Source of the DNA: CAWBLP01 sp963789495
Lineage (GTDB): Bacteria > Pseudomonadota > Alphaproteobacteria > Acetobacterales > Acetobacteraceae
Direction of reading: 5' to 3'
Assembly (NCBI GenBank): GCA_963789495.1
Contig: CAWBLP010000004.1
Coordinates: 434,001-498,000 of the forward strand
DNA: 64,000 nucleotides
Shown here: positions 55,608 through 64,000 of the stretch, piece by piece
Numbering within the stretch: the stretch's first letter is position 1
Layout of the letters: every line of letters begins with the position of its first letter
Program-made: the position numbers and the translations under genes
Notes under the pieces: model-generated
Databases searched by the model: none
What the model was told of the DNA's origin: nothing
Seen by the model: the letters and a program-made list of their open reading frames with translations, nothing else

Positions 55608-56405
55608 ATGACCCAACAACCTGGCCGCGCGCATCTGATCGCCGGCGGCTTCCCGCCTGGTTCCAGTGCGGGACATGACCATGACTATGCGCGGTTGCGT
55701 CTGCTTGGGTTGTTGGCGGAGCAGGAGGTGTCGGCCTCGGTCGCCAACGATTTCGCCGATGTCGAGAAATGGCTGCCGGTGAGCCGATTGTTGATCAGCT
55801 ATGTGGCTGGCCCGTATCCGGACGCTGCGCAATGCCGCGCACTGCAGCAGTGGCTGGAGGCAGGTGGGCACTGGCTGGGCCTGCACGGGACCAGCGGCGG
55901 CCGCGCCGAACGGGTGGAGGGCATGCGCCAGCGGCGGACCGTGAAAGCCGCGCACCATTCGCTGCTTGGCAGCTATTTTCTGACCCATCCACCGATCTGC
56001 AAGATCCGCGTCGACGTGGCCGCCACCGATCATCCGCTCACGAAAGGGCTTGGTGCATCCTTCGAGGTTGACGACGAGCCGTATTTCATCGAGCTGCAAG
56101 ACCCGGCCTCGGCGCGGATCCTGCTGACCGCGGAGTACGGCTCGGGGGCGGTATCACCTGCCATCGGCACGCTCTACCCGTCCGATACCTCCCTGCAACC
56201 GGACGGCAAGACCCGCGTGCTCGGCTACACGACGGAGGTCGGCAAGGGCGGCGTGACCTATTTCGCTCTTGGCCATTGCCATAACCCTGCGATCCATGCG
56301 ACGCGCACTTCCGACTCGACACCGCCGCATTTCCATGGCGCGTGGGACAGCGAGGCGTTCGTCACCTTGCTGCGCAATGCGATCGCCTGGGGCGTGGCGG
56401 CCTGA
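55608..56405 (+). CDS. ThuA-like domain protein
   Basis: A 265-residue protein with the ThuA (trehalose-utilisation-like) class I amidotransferase-like fold: HLIAGGFPPGSSAGHDHDYARLRLLGLL, LLISYVAGPYPDAAQCRALQQWLEAGGHWLGLHGTSGG and the late TYFALGHCHNPAIH. No signal peptide is present. ThuA proteins occur in sugar catabolism, but the reaction is not settled. GGGGGAGTGAGG lies 15-25 bp upstream. It is convergent with the EamA gene. Confidence 0.88.
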   Translation: MTQQPGRAHLIAGGFPPGSSAGHDHDYARLRLLGLLAEQEVSASVANDFADVEKWLPVSRLLISYVAGPYPDAAQCRALQQWLEAGGHWLGLHGTSGGRAERVEGMRQRRTVKAAHHSLLGSYFLTHPPICKIRVDVAATDHPLTKGLGASFEVDDEPYFIELQDPASARILLTAEYGSGAVSPAIGTLYPSDTSLQPDGKTRVLGYTTEVGKGGVTYFALGHCHNPAIHATRTSDSTPPHFHGAWDSEAFVTLLRNAIAWGVAA

Positions 56406-56427
56406 TCGCAGACCGGGTTCACCGGAG

Positions 56428-57312
56428 TCAGCGGCGGGTCTGGGTCCAACCCACATAGAGGCCAGAGGCGATGACGATGCCGGCGCCCAGCCAGGTCAGT
56501 GCATCCGGCAGGTCGCCAAACAGCAGATAGCCGACCAGCACCGAGCCGACCATCTGCACGTACTGGAACGGCGTTACGATGTTGGCCGGGGCGAAGCCCA
56601 AGGCCAGGGCTACGAAATAATGGCTGATCGCTCCCAGTGCGCCCAGGCTGCAGAACAGGGCAAGGTCACCCAGGCCGGTCGGCGTCCGCCACACGAAGGG
56701 TAGCACCAGCAACATCCCGAATGCGCCGACGACGGAACTGTAGATGGCGGACGTTTCCGGAGCCTCGGTATCAGCGATCTTCCGGGTCAGCATCTGGTAA
56801 AGGCCGTTGGTCAGCGCACTGAACACCACGAACAGCGCTGCCCAGTGGAATACTTCAGAGCCGGGGCGGATGATGACCAGGACGCCCAGGAAGCCGATCA
56901 GCACGGCGATGACCCGTCCCGGGCTGGTCCGCTCCCCCAGCATCGGCCAGGCCAGCGCGGCGACGATCAGCGGCCCGGTCATGTTGATCGAGGCGGCCTT
57001 GCCGAGCGGGATGAAGGTGATCGCGAAGAAGTAGCTGAGGTTGGAAACGAACAGGCAGGATGAACGCAACAGGTGCTTGCCCAGCCGATGCGTCCGCAGC
57101 ATGCGCACGCCGAAGCGGGGCACGAAGGTCAGCATCATGAACAGCAGATGGCCGAAGGCGCGTGCCCATGACACCTGCAAGGAGCTGTAGGTTTCGCCTA
57201 GCAGTTTCGCGAAGCCGGTCATCAGCGGTGAGGTGAGGCCGGACAGGCAGATGAACATCACGCCCAGCAGCAGGCTGCGGTCCCATTGGCGCGGCACTTT
57301 GCCGGAAATCAC
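56428..57312 (-). CDS. EamA/DMT-superfamily transporter
   Basis: A 294-residue inner-membrane protein with about ten hydrophobic helices arranged as two EamA repeats (LLGVMFICLSGLTSPLMTGFAK in the first, ALFVVFSALTNGLYQMLTRK in the second). Such drug/metabolite transporters export small metabolites; the substrate is unknown. It is 34 bp downstream of the amidohydrolase gene on the same strand and probably cotranscribed. Confidence 0.93.
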   Translation of the reverse strand: MISGKVPRQWDRSLLLGVMFICLSGLTSPLMTGFAKLLGETYSSLQVSWARAFGHLLFMMLTFVPRFGVRMLRTHRLGKHLLRSSCLFVSNLSYFFAITFIPLGKAASINMTGPLIVAALAWPMLGERTSPGRVIAVLIGFLGVLVIIRPGSEVFHWAALFVVFSALTNGLYQMLTRKIADTEAPETSAIYSSVVGAFGMLLVLPFVWRTPTGLGDLALFCSLGALGAISHYFVALALGFAPANIVTPFQYVQMVGSVLVGYLLFGDLPDALTWLGAGIVIASGLYVGWTQTRR

Positions 57313-57346
57313 GCGCCGGCACGCGATGCGCAGCGGCTAGGGGCGG

Positions 57347-58189
57347 TCAGGGTTTTGCCGGCGACCATTGGTAGACCCGCTGCAGCGTTTCACCCATCAG
57401 CGTGGCCCGGTCGCTGTCGGACAGGCGGTCGGTAACGCGGAACGCGTCCACTCCCTGCTGATAGGTCAGAAATGCGACAGCGCGAGTCCAGTCGGTGCCC
57501 CACATGCAGCGATCCAGGCCGAATGCATCGAAGATGCGGCCCAGCTTGTCCCACAGGTCGGGATAGGGGAACGGCTCGTGCGACAGGGTGCAGGCGCCGC
57601 TGATCTTGACTGTGATGTTCTTGTGCACCGCCAATGCCAGCAGTCGAGGCAGGTCGGCGAACGGCTCGGCGGGTACCGGCGGCTCGAACGGTTGTTGCAG
57701 CCCCAGGTGGTCGATCACCAGCATCGTGTCGGGGTTGCGTCCGGCCAGCAATGCGGCCTGATCCAGACGCCCCCAGCACAGCAGGTTGACCGGCATGGCA
57801 TGCCGCGCGGCGGCCGCCAGCACGCGATTCAGTCCGGGATCGGCTGCGTCCGTGGAAGCACCGCGGTTCAGCATGATGCGGATGGCAACCGTACCGTCGA
57901 TCGCTGCCCACTCGGCAATGGTGTCGGCCACGCCGGGATCGCCGGGATCGACCGGCTTGACCAGTCCGAACCGGCCGGGATGCGCCGCATGCACCGCGAG
58001 CGCGTAGCTGGCGTCATAGCCGTACATGGTGAACGGCGAGACCAGCAATGCGCCGTCGACACCGACCGCATCCATGGCGGCGACCATGTCTTCGCCGGTG
58101 ACCTCTGGCGGGCCGTGCAGCACCGCGGCCCAGGGGCGTCCGGGGTGGTCGCGTTCGTAGGCATGAACCTGAGCATCGATTGTCAACAT
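57347..58189 (-). CDS. Amidohydrolase-family TIM-barrel hydrolase (COG3618 type)
   Basis: A 280-residue metal-dependent hydrolase of the amidohydrolase_2 branch. Metal and active-site motifs: the first-strand DAQVHAYE (usually DxHxH, here D-x-Q-x-H), the central VIDHLGLQQP, and the C-terminal MWGTDWTRA aspartate. The KISGACTLS strand is typical. Members hydrolyse lactones or decarboxylate aromatic acids (2-pyrone-4,6-dicarboxylate lactonase relatives). Followed by the EamA exporter after 34 bp. Confidence 0.88.
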   Translation of the reverse strand: MLTIDAQVHAYERDHPGRPWAAVLHGPPEVTGEDMVAAMDAVGVDGALLVSPFTMYGYDASYALAVHAAHPGRFGLVKPVDPGDPGVADTIAEWAAIDGTVAIRIMLNRGASTDAADPGLNRVLAAAARHAMPVNLLCWGRLDQAALLAGRNPDTMLVIDHLGLQQPFEPPVPAEPFADLPRLLALAVHKNITVKISGACTLSHEPFPYPDLWDKLGRIFDAFGLDRCMWGTDWTRAVAFLTYQQGVDAFRVTDRLSDSDRATLMGETLQRVYQWSPAKP

Positions 58190-58382
58190 GATCCCAGCCT
58201 TTCACCCGATCGATGGCGTTCAGGAGCATCGATGGTGGGGTGATCAACTTGTCGGCCCTTGTGTCGCAGCACAAGCTTGCGGGGCCGGTGCGGCCGATCG
58301 CGGATGGAATGTCGGATCGCGCATGGCACGCCTCGTCGGATTGACACCCCGTTGCCGGACGGGCCGGTCGCGCGAACCGTTG

Positions 58383-59126
58383 TCATCGGTTCGGTGCAGG
58401 GCCGGCGACGTCTGCCGCAATTTCTCTGATCGCAATGGAGCGTTGCTGATCAGGTGCACTGTCTGGTGCGGTTGAGGATGCAGCGGGCCAGCGCAGCAGC
58501 GCCGCCTCGCCGAGGCTGGTCAGTTGATACACGCCGCGCTCGGTGCGCTGGAACCAGCCATACACGTTGCGCAGCAAAATCCGCCCGGCCTCGGGCACCG
58601 CGGGGCGAAGGTCGCGCGGCCGGAGAGGCCGGGTCTGCAGCAGCGCCGCGCAGGCGAGTGCCTGCTGCCGATAGGCGGTCATGATCGGCTGGCGGGTCGA
58701 ACCGCCTGGCGAGGGATCGCCGCTGCGTTTTGCATGCTCGCTGAGCAGCCGCGCGCGACGGCGCCGGTCCGGCCGGGGTCGGTAAGGGCTCGGTTCAGCG
58801 AGCACCTCCACCCAATCATGTGCGGTGTTGACGGCCATCAGTCCGAAGCCGAGCAGGCGGCAGAGGCGGTGCACGCGCGGGTCACGATCACGCCCGCGTC
58901 GGGTCGCCGGGACCGCCAGCCAGACTTCATCCGCAATACGCATGCGGTCGGTGGCCTGCAACAGCAGATCGAGGTTGAAGCCGAGCTTAAGTTCGACCAC
59001 GGCGAGGCGGAGCGTGTCGTCGTCCTGGATGGCGACGATGTCGCAGCCATGCACTTCGCCCTTCACGCGAAACCCCGCGGCTTCCAGGAAGCGCTTCACC
59101 GCGGGATACAGTGAGGTCTCGGCCAT
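58383..59126 (-). CDS. DUF2161 family PD-(D/E)XK-type protein
   Basis: A 247-residue protein that begins AETSLYPAVKRFLEAAGFRVKGEVHGCDIVA, with VVELKLGFNLDLLLQA completing a PD-(D/E)XK-like nuclease core (D in GCDIVA, ExK in VELKLG). C-terminally, residues about 130-215 look like a winged-helix region (AYRQQALACAALL to GVYQLTSLGEAALLRW). The ATG at 59126 matches the family start. Function is unproven. Single gene, divergent from the amidase. Confidence 0.9.
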   Translation of the reverse strand: MAETSLYPAVKRFLEAAGFRVKGEVHGCDIVAIQDDDTLRLAVVELKLGFNLDLLLQATDRMRIADEVWLAVPATRRGRDRDPRVHRLCRLLGFGLMAVNTAHDWVEVLAEPSPYRPRPDRRRRARLLSEHAKRSGDPSPGGSTRQPIMTAYRQQALACAALLQTRPLRPRDLRPAVPEAGRILLRNVYGWFQRTERGVYQLTSLGEAALLRWPAASSTAPDSAPDQQRSIAIREIAADVAGPAPNR

Positions 59127-59285
59127 GGCGCAGGCTGCGATACCGCGCCGCGTCGGGGCAATGGGCGACCCTGCTGGTGGCAAAGGCCGCCGCCGGCGCG
59201 GCACGCAGAGTGGCGCAGGATTTGGGTTCCCTCGCTGCGCCCAAGCGTTCATCCTGACCGCGTCGCATTGTGGGGAACCGACCGC

Positions 59286-60677
59286 ATGTCAGGAACCGAT
59301 CTCGCCCTGCTCTCTGCGGAGGAGATGCTCGCGCTGTACCGAAGCCGCGCACTGAGCCCGGTCGAGGTGCTGCAGGCGGTGACCGAGCGGGTTGCGCGGC
59401 TCAACCCGGGCCTCAACGCCTTCGCGGTGATGAACCCGCGCGCGCTCGACGCAGCCGGCGAAAGCGCGATGCGCTGGCGTGCCGGGCGGCCGCTGGGCCT
59501 GCTGGACGGCGTTCCCTGCACGGTGAAGGACCTGGTCGATGTCGCCGGGTTTCCGACCCGCCGCGGCAGCCGAACCAGCGACCCCGCGCCGGTGAAGGAC
59601 GACGCGCCGTTGGTGGTGGGCCTGCGTGCCGCCGGCGCCGTCATCCTCGGCAAAACGACGACGACCGAATATGGCTGGAAGTCGCCGGGCGACTGCCCGC
59701 TGCACGGCATCACGCGCAATCCCTGGAATCCGGCCCATACGCCCGGCGGCTCCTCGTCCGGCGCAGGGGCTGCCGGTGCCGCCGGTTTCGGACCGCTGCA
59801 TATCGGCTCCGATGCCGGGGGGTCGATCCGCATCCCGGCGGCGTGGTGCGGTCTGGTCGGCCTGAAGCCCAGCTATGGCCGGGTGCCGCAATGGCCCGCC
59901 AGCGCCTTCGCGTCGGTGTCCTGCGCGGGACCCATGACTCGCAGCGTGCGCGACGCCGCCCTGATGCTGTCGGCGATCGCGCGCTACGATCTGCGGGATC
60001 CGTTCTGCCTGCCGGATGACGAGCGCGACTGGCGCGATGGCATTGACCTGGGCGTGGCCGGGCTTCGCGTCGGCGTGCTGCGCCAGCCTGGCTTCGATGC
60101 CCCGATTGATGCCGACGGGGTCGCTGCGGTGGAGGAGGCGGCGGCGCTGCTGGCCGCGGCCGGCGCGGTGGTGGAGGAGGCCACGCCGGACCTGCCCGAC
60201 ACGCGCGTGGTGTTCGGTCGCGTCTGGGCCGCTGCGCTCGCCCGGCTGGTCGCCATGCTGCCGGAGGAACGCCGCGCCCTGCTCGACCCGGGCATTCTGG
60301 AAGTGGCGCAAAGCGAGGGCGGCATGACGGCGATCGCGTTCATGGACGCCGAGGCGATGCGCGCCAACGCGGCCCATGCCATGGCGCGCCTGCACCAGAG
60401 CTTCGATCTCGTGCTGTGCCCGACCGTCCCCGCCGGACCGCCGCTGGCCGACGCCCCCACGATCGACCCGGTGCAGGCGCTGTGGACCCAGTGGGCGCCC
60501 TGGACCTTCACCTTCAACATCACGCGGCAACCGGCGATCAGCGTTCCGCTGGGCCTGACGGAGGGCGGGCTGCCGCGATCGGTCCAGCTCGCCGCGGCAC
60601 AGTATCGCGACGACCTGGTACTACGGGCGGCGCGGGTGATCGAGCTGTCGGCGCCATTTCCGACCGCCATGCTCTGA
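59286..60677 (+). CDS. Amidase signature family enzyme
   Basis: A 463-residue amidase with the serine-serine-lysine triad: lysine in CTVKDLVDVAG, the Ser-cis-Ser region in TPGGSSSGAGAAGAAGFG, and the nucleophile serine in GSDAGGSIRIPA. It hydrolyses a carboxamide to acid and ammonia; GatA can be excluded because no GatB or GatC lies nearby and the C-terminal half is divergent. The ATG at 59286 follows a GGGGA site; a TTG at 59268 is weaker. Cotranscription with the stress protein gene 74 bp later is possible. Confidence 0.93.
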   Translation: MSGTDLALLSAEEMLALYRSRALSPVEVLQAVTERVARLNPGLNAFAVMNPRALDAAGESAMRWRAGRPLGLLDGVPCTVKDLVDVAGFPTRRGSRTSDPAPVKDDAPLVVGLRAAGAVILGKTTTTEYGWKSPGDCPLHGITRNPWNPAHTPGGSSSGAGAAGAAGFGPLHIGSDAGGSIRIPAAWCGLVGLKPSYGRVPQWPASAFASVSCAGPMTRSVRDAALMLSAIARYDLRDPFCLPDDERDWRDGIDLGVAGLRVGVLRQPGFDAPIDADGVAAVEEAAALLAAAGAVVEEATPDLPDTRVVFGRVWAAALARLVAMLPEERRALLDPGILEVAQSEGGMTAIAFMDAEAMRANAAHAMARLHQSFDLVLCPTVPAGPPLADAPTIDPVQALWTQWAPWTFTFNITRQPAISVPLGLTEGGLPRSVQLAAAQYRDDLVLRAARVIELSAPFPTAML

Positions 60678-60751
60678 ATGATCCATGTCAAGGCATCCGG
60701 TCTCATCCGGTTGCAGTGTACTGCCGAACACCGAACAACGGAGGAGCGACG

Positions 60752-61606
60752 GTGGCACTCAAGGACATCCTGGTTCACGTGGACGATGATGCGCGGTGCA
60801 ATCTGCGCATTGCTCTTGCGGCGACGCTGGCGCGGCGCTTCGGCGCCCATCTCACAGGCACCTACGTGATCGATCTGCCGGCGCCGGAGTTCTTCTACGG
60901 CGCTGCGCTGCCCTTTGCCGGTACCGGGCCGGAGCAGGTGGTGGAGCGTATGCGCGCCGACGCGATCGCGACTGCCGGACAGGTGGAAACCGCATTCCGC
61001 GAGAGTTTGCGCCGCGAAGACGTCTCGGCTGATTGGCGGCTGGTTGAAGGCAATCTGCCGGCAAGCCTCGCTTTGCATGCCCGCTATGCCGATCTCACTG
61101 TGCTCGGCCAGCCCAATCCGTATGAGCCGCGCAACGGCGGACACCGCGATGCGGTGGTAGGCACGGTGATGACCTCGGGCCGGCCGGTGCTGGTGGTCCC
61201 GTTCGCCGGGGAATTCCCCACTGTGGGAGAGCGGGTGCTGGTTGCCTGGAATGCGACCCGTGAAGCGGCCCGCGCGGTGAACGACGCCCTGCCGCTGCTG
61301 ACCCAGGCCAAGCTCGTCACGATCCTGGCGATCAACCCGCGGCTCGGTATTGCCGGCCATGGCGACGTGCCCGCAGCCGACATCTCGCTGCACCTGGCGC
61401 GGCACGGCGTGAAGGCCGAGGCCGCTCACACGGTGGCCAAGGATATCGCCGACGGCGAGGCGCTGCTCTCCTACGCAGCGGATATCGGTGTCGACATGAT
61501 CGTCGCCGGCGCCTACGGCCATTCGCGTGCACGCGAGCTGGTGTTCGGCGGGGTCACCCGCACCTTGCTGCATGAGATGACCGTGCCGGTGTTCCTGTCG
61601 CACTGA
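60752..61606 (+). CDS. Universal stress protein, two tandem Usp domains
   Basis: A 284-residue cytosolic protein containing two UspA folds. The first runs from LKDILVHVDDDARCNLRIALAATLA to GRPVLVVPF, the second from GERVLVAWNATREAARAVNDALPLL to TVPVFLSH. The second has the nucleotide-binding AYGHSRARELVFGGVTRTLL motif (GxGxxS-like), while the first is degenerate there. The GTG at 60752 follows GGAGGAG. A large hairpin lies directly after the stop. Confidence 0.94.
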   Translation: MALKDILVHVDDDARCNLRIALAATLARRFGAHLTGTYVIDLPAPEFFYGAALPFAGTGPEQVVERMRADAIATAGQVETAFRESLRREDVSADWRLVEGNLPASLALHARYADLTVLGQPNPYEPRNGGHRDAVVGTVMTSGRPVLVVPFAGEFPTVGERVLVAWNATREAARAVNDALPLLTQAKLVTILAINPRLGIAGHGDVPAADISLHLARHGVKAEAAHTVAKDIADGEALLSYAADIGVDMIVAGAYGHSRARELVFGGVTRTLLHEMTVPVFLSH

Positions 61607-61611
61607 CCGAG

Positions 61612-61672
61612 TCGCCACCGCCTCCGTCAGCCGCGCCTGGACGACTCGGTTCGTCCAGGCGCGCGGTGGCGA
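61612..61672. terminator. Long nested hairpin between convergent genes
   Basis: An outer 10-bp stem TCGCCACCGC (61612-61621) with GCGGTGGCGA (61663-61672) encloses a perfect 12-bp stem GCGCCTGGACGA (61633-61644) with TCGTCCAGGCGC (61651-61662) and a 6-base loop. It sits in the 87-bp gap between the convergent stress-protein and M20 genes. There is no T-run, so it may act as a bidirectional terminator or a transcript-end stabiliser. Confidence 0.75.
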
Positions 61673-61693
61673 AGTTGCGCAGCCGCGGTGGAG

Positions 61694-62920
61694 CTACCCT
61701 GCCAGATCCAGCACTGCGTCCAGCATCACCTGGGCACCCCGGGCAAGATGCTCCGGCGTGGAATACTCCCGCGGATTATGGGTAATCCCACCGACGCTCG
61801 GCACGAACAGCATCGCGCTGGGGCAGAGCGGCGCGATCAGCACCGAATCATGTCCCGCCGCGGCAATCGAATCGGCGCAGGACAGTTGCCGCGCAGCCGC
61901 CTTCGCCCGCAGCAGAGTGCCGAGTGTCTGGTCGAATGCCACGGGTCCGAAAGTGGCATAGGGATCGACCTCCACCCGGACCTGCCGGCGCCCGGCGATG
62001 TCGGCAATGCCCTCCCGCAACGCCGCCTCCATCGCGATCGCCTGCCGCGCCTCCTGATGCCGCACGTCGCAATGCAGGTGGGTGATGTTGGCGACATTGC
62101 CGCGGGCATTTGGAAAATTCTCAATCCAGCTGGCGGAGGCGCGGCCATGCGGTTCCGCCTGGCGGGCGATCCGCTCCACCGCCAGGATGATCTCCGCCGT
62201 CGCTGCCAGGCTGTCGCGCCGGCGGTCCATCGTGGTCGGCCCGACATGGCTGGGCTCGCCAATCACGGTGAGCTGGAAGTAGCGCGCATGCATCGTGATG
62301 ACGACAATGCCGATATCGGTGTTGCCGGCCTCCAGTGCCGGTCCCTGCTCGATATGCGTCTCCAGCCAACAGGACCAGCCACGCGGTGACGGTGCCAGCG
62401 GACCGGCCTGCCCGGTCTCCCGCAAGGCCTGGGCCACGCTGGTGCCGTGATCGTCGGTGATCGCCAGGGCCGCTTCCAGTGTCATATCGCCGGCATGCAC
62501 GCGACTGCCCATCATCGCCGGGCGGAAGCGGCTGGCTTCCTCGTTGGTCCAGTTCACCAGTTCCAGCGGCGCCCGCGTGCGAACGCCGGCTTCGTGCAGC
62601 GCCCGCATGATCTCCAGCCCGGTCAGCACGCCGGAGACACCGTCGAACCGACCGCCCGTCGGCACGGTATCCAGATGGCTGCCGAACGCGACCGCCCCGG
62701 CCGCCGGATCGCCGCCGGGGCGGCGCAGGAACATGTTGCCGATGGCATCCTGCTCGTGATGCAGTTGCAGCGGCTCGCACCATTGCAGCAGTTGCGCGCG
62801 GGCTGCGGCGTCCTCCAGCGACAGCGCCAGCCGGCAACTGCCGCCTTCCGGTGTTGGGCCGATCTCCGCCATGGCCATCATGGTCTGCCACAGCCGATCG
62901 GCATTGATCGTCGGAGTCAT
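61694..62920 (-). CDS. M20-family N-carbamoyl amino acid / allantoate-type amidohydrolase
   Basis: A 408-residue zinc-dependent hydrolase of the hydantoinase/carbamoylase type. Metal-site motifs: GSHLDTVPTGGRFDGVSGV, WTNEEASRFRP (glutamates of the binuclear site), WLETHIEQGPALE, and AAGHDSVLIAPLCPSAMLFVPS near the end. It removes a carbamoyl or ureido group from N-carbamoyl amino acids, allantoate or ureidoglycine. The ATG at 62920 follows GGAGG and overlaps the ABC gene stop by 4 bp, so the enzyme is coupled to the importer that presumably supplies its substrate. Confidence 0.93.
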   Translation of the reverse strand: MTPTINADRLWQTMMAMAEIGPTPEGGSCRLALSLEDAAARAQLLQWCEPLQLHHEQDAIGNMFLRRPGGDPAAGAVAFGSHLDTVPTGGRFDGVSGVLTGLEIMRALHEAGVRTRAPLELVNWTNEEASRFRPAMMGSRVHAGDMTLEAALAITDDHGTSVAQALRETGQAGPLAPSPRGWSCWLETHIEQGPALEAGNTDIGIVVITMHARYFQLTVIGEPSHVGPTTMDRRRDSLAATAEIILAVERIARQAEPHGRASASWIENFPNARGNVANITHLHCDVRHQEARQAIAMEAALREGIADIAGRRQVRVEVDPYATFGPVAFDQTLGTLLRAKAAARQLSCADSIAAAGHDSVLIAPLCPSAMLFVPSVGGITHNPREYSTPEHLARGAQVMLDAVLDLAG

Positions 62921-63903
62921 GTGTCCTCCAGCGGATGGTGACAGGCGAACCCGTGTCCGTCCGGTTCGCTCCAACCCGGAAACGTGGTGCGGCACAGATC
63001 GGTGGCGCGAGAACAACGCGGGTGGAAATGACAGCCTGGCGGCGGTGCCGCGGCGGATGGGATCTCCCCCACGACCCGTGGCAGGACGCCACGCTGGGCC
63101 GGATCCGGGATCGGCGAGGCATCGCGCAGCATCCGCGTGTAGGGGTGGCGCGGTGCGGCGAACACGCGCGCGACCGGCCCCTGCTCCACGATGCGGCCGA
63201 GATACATCACCGCGACCCGGGCGCAGAACCAGCGGATCACCCCCAGATCGTGACTGACGAACACGAAGGATAGATCGCGGCGGGCCTGCAATTCCCGCAG
63301 CAGCAGCAACACCTGCGCCTGCACCGAGACATCGAGCGCCGAGACCGGTTCGTCGGCAACGATCAGTTCCGGTTCCAATGCCAGCGCACGCGCAATACCG
63401 ATCCGCTGTCGCTGGCCGCCGGAAAACTCATGCGGATAGCGATCCAGCGCCGTCTCCGGCAAGCCGACCTCGTGCAGCAGGGCCGCGGCCTGCGCCCGCG
63501 CGGCGCGGCCGCGCGCGATGCCGTGCACGGCCAGCGGCTCTGTCAGGGTCTGGCCGATGGTGCGGCGTGGGTTCAGTGAGGAGTACGGGTCCTGAAAGAT
63601 GATCTGCATGCGGCGGCGCAGGTTGGTCAGCGCGGTCCCGCGCGCCTGGGACACATCGATGGAACCGAAATGCACGCTGCCGGAATTGGGCTCGATCAGG
63701 CGCAGCGCAGCCCGCGCCGCGGTGGATTTGCCGCAGCCGGATTCGCCGACCAGACCGAACGCTTCGCCGGCCTGCACCTGGAAGTCGATCCCATCGACGG
63801 CACGCACGATCGTGGTCACCGGGCGCGGAAACCCTTTGCGCAAGGTGAAATGCTTGACCAGGCCGGCAACCTTCAGGATGGGGACAGCAGCCGGCGGGGT
63901 CAC
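62917..63903 (-). CDS. Oligopeptide/dipeptide ABC importer ATP-binding protein (DppF type)
   Basis: A 328-residue ABC ATPase. Walker A GESGCGKST, Q loop FQDPYSSLNPR, signature FSGGQRQRIGIARAL, Walker B ELIVADEPVSALD and the switch histidine in FVSHDLGV are all present, with the C-terminal oligo_HPY iron-sulfur-like cluster region GCHFHPRCSRATDLC. The GTG at 63903 overlaps the stop of the upstream permease (GTGA). A DppD partner gene is not between permease and this gene, so it may lie upstream, or this may serve as sole ATPase. Confidence 0.95.
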   Translation of the reverse strand: MTPPAAVPILKVAGLVKHFTLRKGFPRPVTTIVRAVDGIDFQVQAGEAFGLVGESGCGKSTAARAALRLIEPNSGSVHFGSIDVSQARGTALTNLRRRMQIIFQDPYSSLNPRRTIGQTLTEPLAVHGIARGRAARAQAAALLHEVGLPETALDRYPHEFSGGQRQRIGIARALALEPELIVADEPVSALDVSVQAQVLLLLRELQARRDLSFVFVSHDLGVIRWFCARVAVMYLGRIVEQGPVARVFAAPRHPYTRMLRDASPIPDPAQRGVLPRVVGEIPSAAAPPPGCHFHPRCSRATDLCRTTFPGWSEPDGHGFACHHPLEDT

Positions 63904-64000
63904 GCTTCGCCTCGCAGCTTTGGATCCGAGGCGTCGCGCAGGCCGTCACCCACCATGTTGAGGCCCAGCACCAGGATCAGAATGGCGAGGCCGGGCCAGA
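63900..64000 (-). CDS. DppC-type ABC permease, C-terminal fragment at window edge
   Basis: The last 33 or so codons of a membrane permease entering from the right edge. The frame ends LAILILVLGLNMVGDGLRDASDP followed by KLRGEA and a stop overlapping the ATPase start by 4 bp (GTGA). The NMVGDGLRDxxDP ending is characteristic of DppC/OppC permeases. The gene continues beyond the window. Confidence 0.9.
   Translation of the reverse strand, partial: WPGLAILILVLGLNMVGDGLRDASDPKLRGEA

Overview
The window is very GC-rich, densely packed DNA from a chromosome of an alphaproteobacterium, most likely Rhodospirillales and probably Acetobacteraceae. This placement is inferred from gene order and family content: tpiA-secG-pyrG divergent from ppiD-trpE, ileS-lspA-DUF3035 lipoprotein, a MoxR-DUF58-DUF4159-VWA cluster, a UdgX with DUF4130-type N-terminus, and many TRAP/hydantoinase/luciferase-like catabolic genes. 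No rRNA, tRNA, CRISPR array, insertion sequence or prophage was recognised.

Layout. 1-4.7 kb (+): a catabolic operon with two luciferase-like flavin oxidoreductases, a GFA-type protein, a NIPSNAP protein, a phosphotriesterase-like amidohydrolase and an SDR. 4.7-16.1 kb (-): an eight-gene chemosensory operon, CheW, CheR-TPR, CheW, chemoreceptor, CheA-REC, CheB, then two histidine kinases in place of a flagellar CheY; it resembles Wsp and the Che3 cyst-formation cluster of Rhodospirillum centenum. 16.3-23.0 kb (-): TRAP transporter plus ATP-dependent hydantoinase/oxoprolinase subunits A and B, divergent from a TauD-like dioxygenase and an MBL-fold protein (23.2-24.9 kb, +). 25.0-26.2 kb (-): Nudix CoA pyrophosphatase and DUF1285. 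26.3-33.2 kb (+): MoxR, DUF58, DUF4159 and VWA membrane proteins, the last three broken by many single-base indels. 33.4-36.1 kb (+): patatin and a 2-hydroxyacyl-CoA lyase/oxalyl-CoA decarboxylase-type ThDP enzyme. 36.5-42.8 kb (-): maeB, a mntA/hepT toxin-antitoxin relic, trpE, ppiD. 42.9-46.0 kb (+): tpiA, secG, pyrG. 46.1-53.6 kb (-): an unrecognised zinc-ribbon protein, a DUF3035 lipoprotein, lspA, ileS, a phosphoesterase and udgX. 54-64 kb: asd, DUF2442, ThuA, an EamA exporter, an amidohydrolase, DUF2161, an amidase, a universal stress protein, then an M20 amidohydrolase joined to a dipeptide-type ABC importer that runs off the right edge.

Many neighbours are translationally coupled by 4-bp ATGA/GTGA overlaps (the CheA-CheB-kinase-kinase series, TRAP P-Q-M, hyuA-hyuB, DUF1285-Nudix, ABC-M20), so these units are probably single transcripts.

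A caution on sequence quality: about 19 single-base indels, nearly all insertions, break five genes. Seventeen lie within 4.6 kb (27.8-32.4 kb); one is in the first kinase and one in ileS, which should be essential. Frames are otherwise well kept, so most of these are more likely base-calling errors than real gene decay. The most interesting biology is the Che3/Wsp-like array with a degenerate receiver in its coupled kinase, the collapsed mntA-hepT locus lying where trpGDC might be expected, and the ThDP enzyme lacking a conserved active-site tyrosine.
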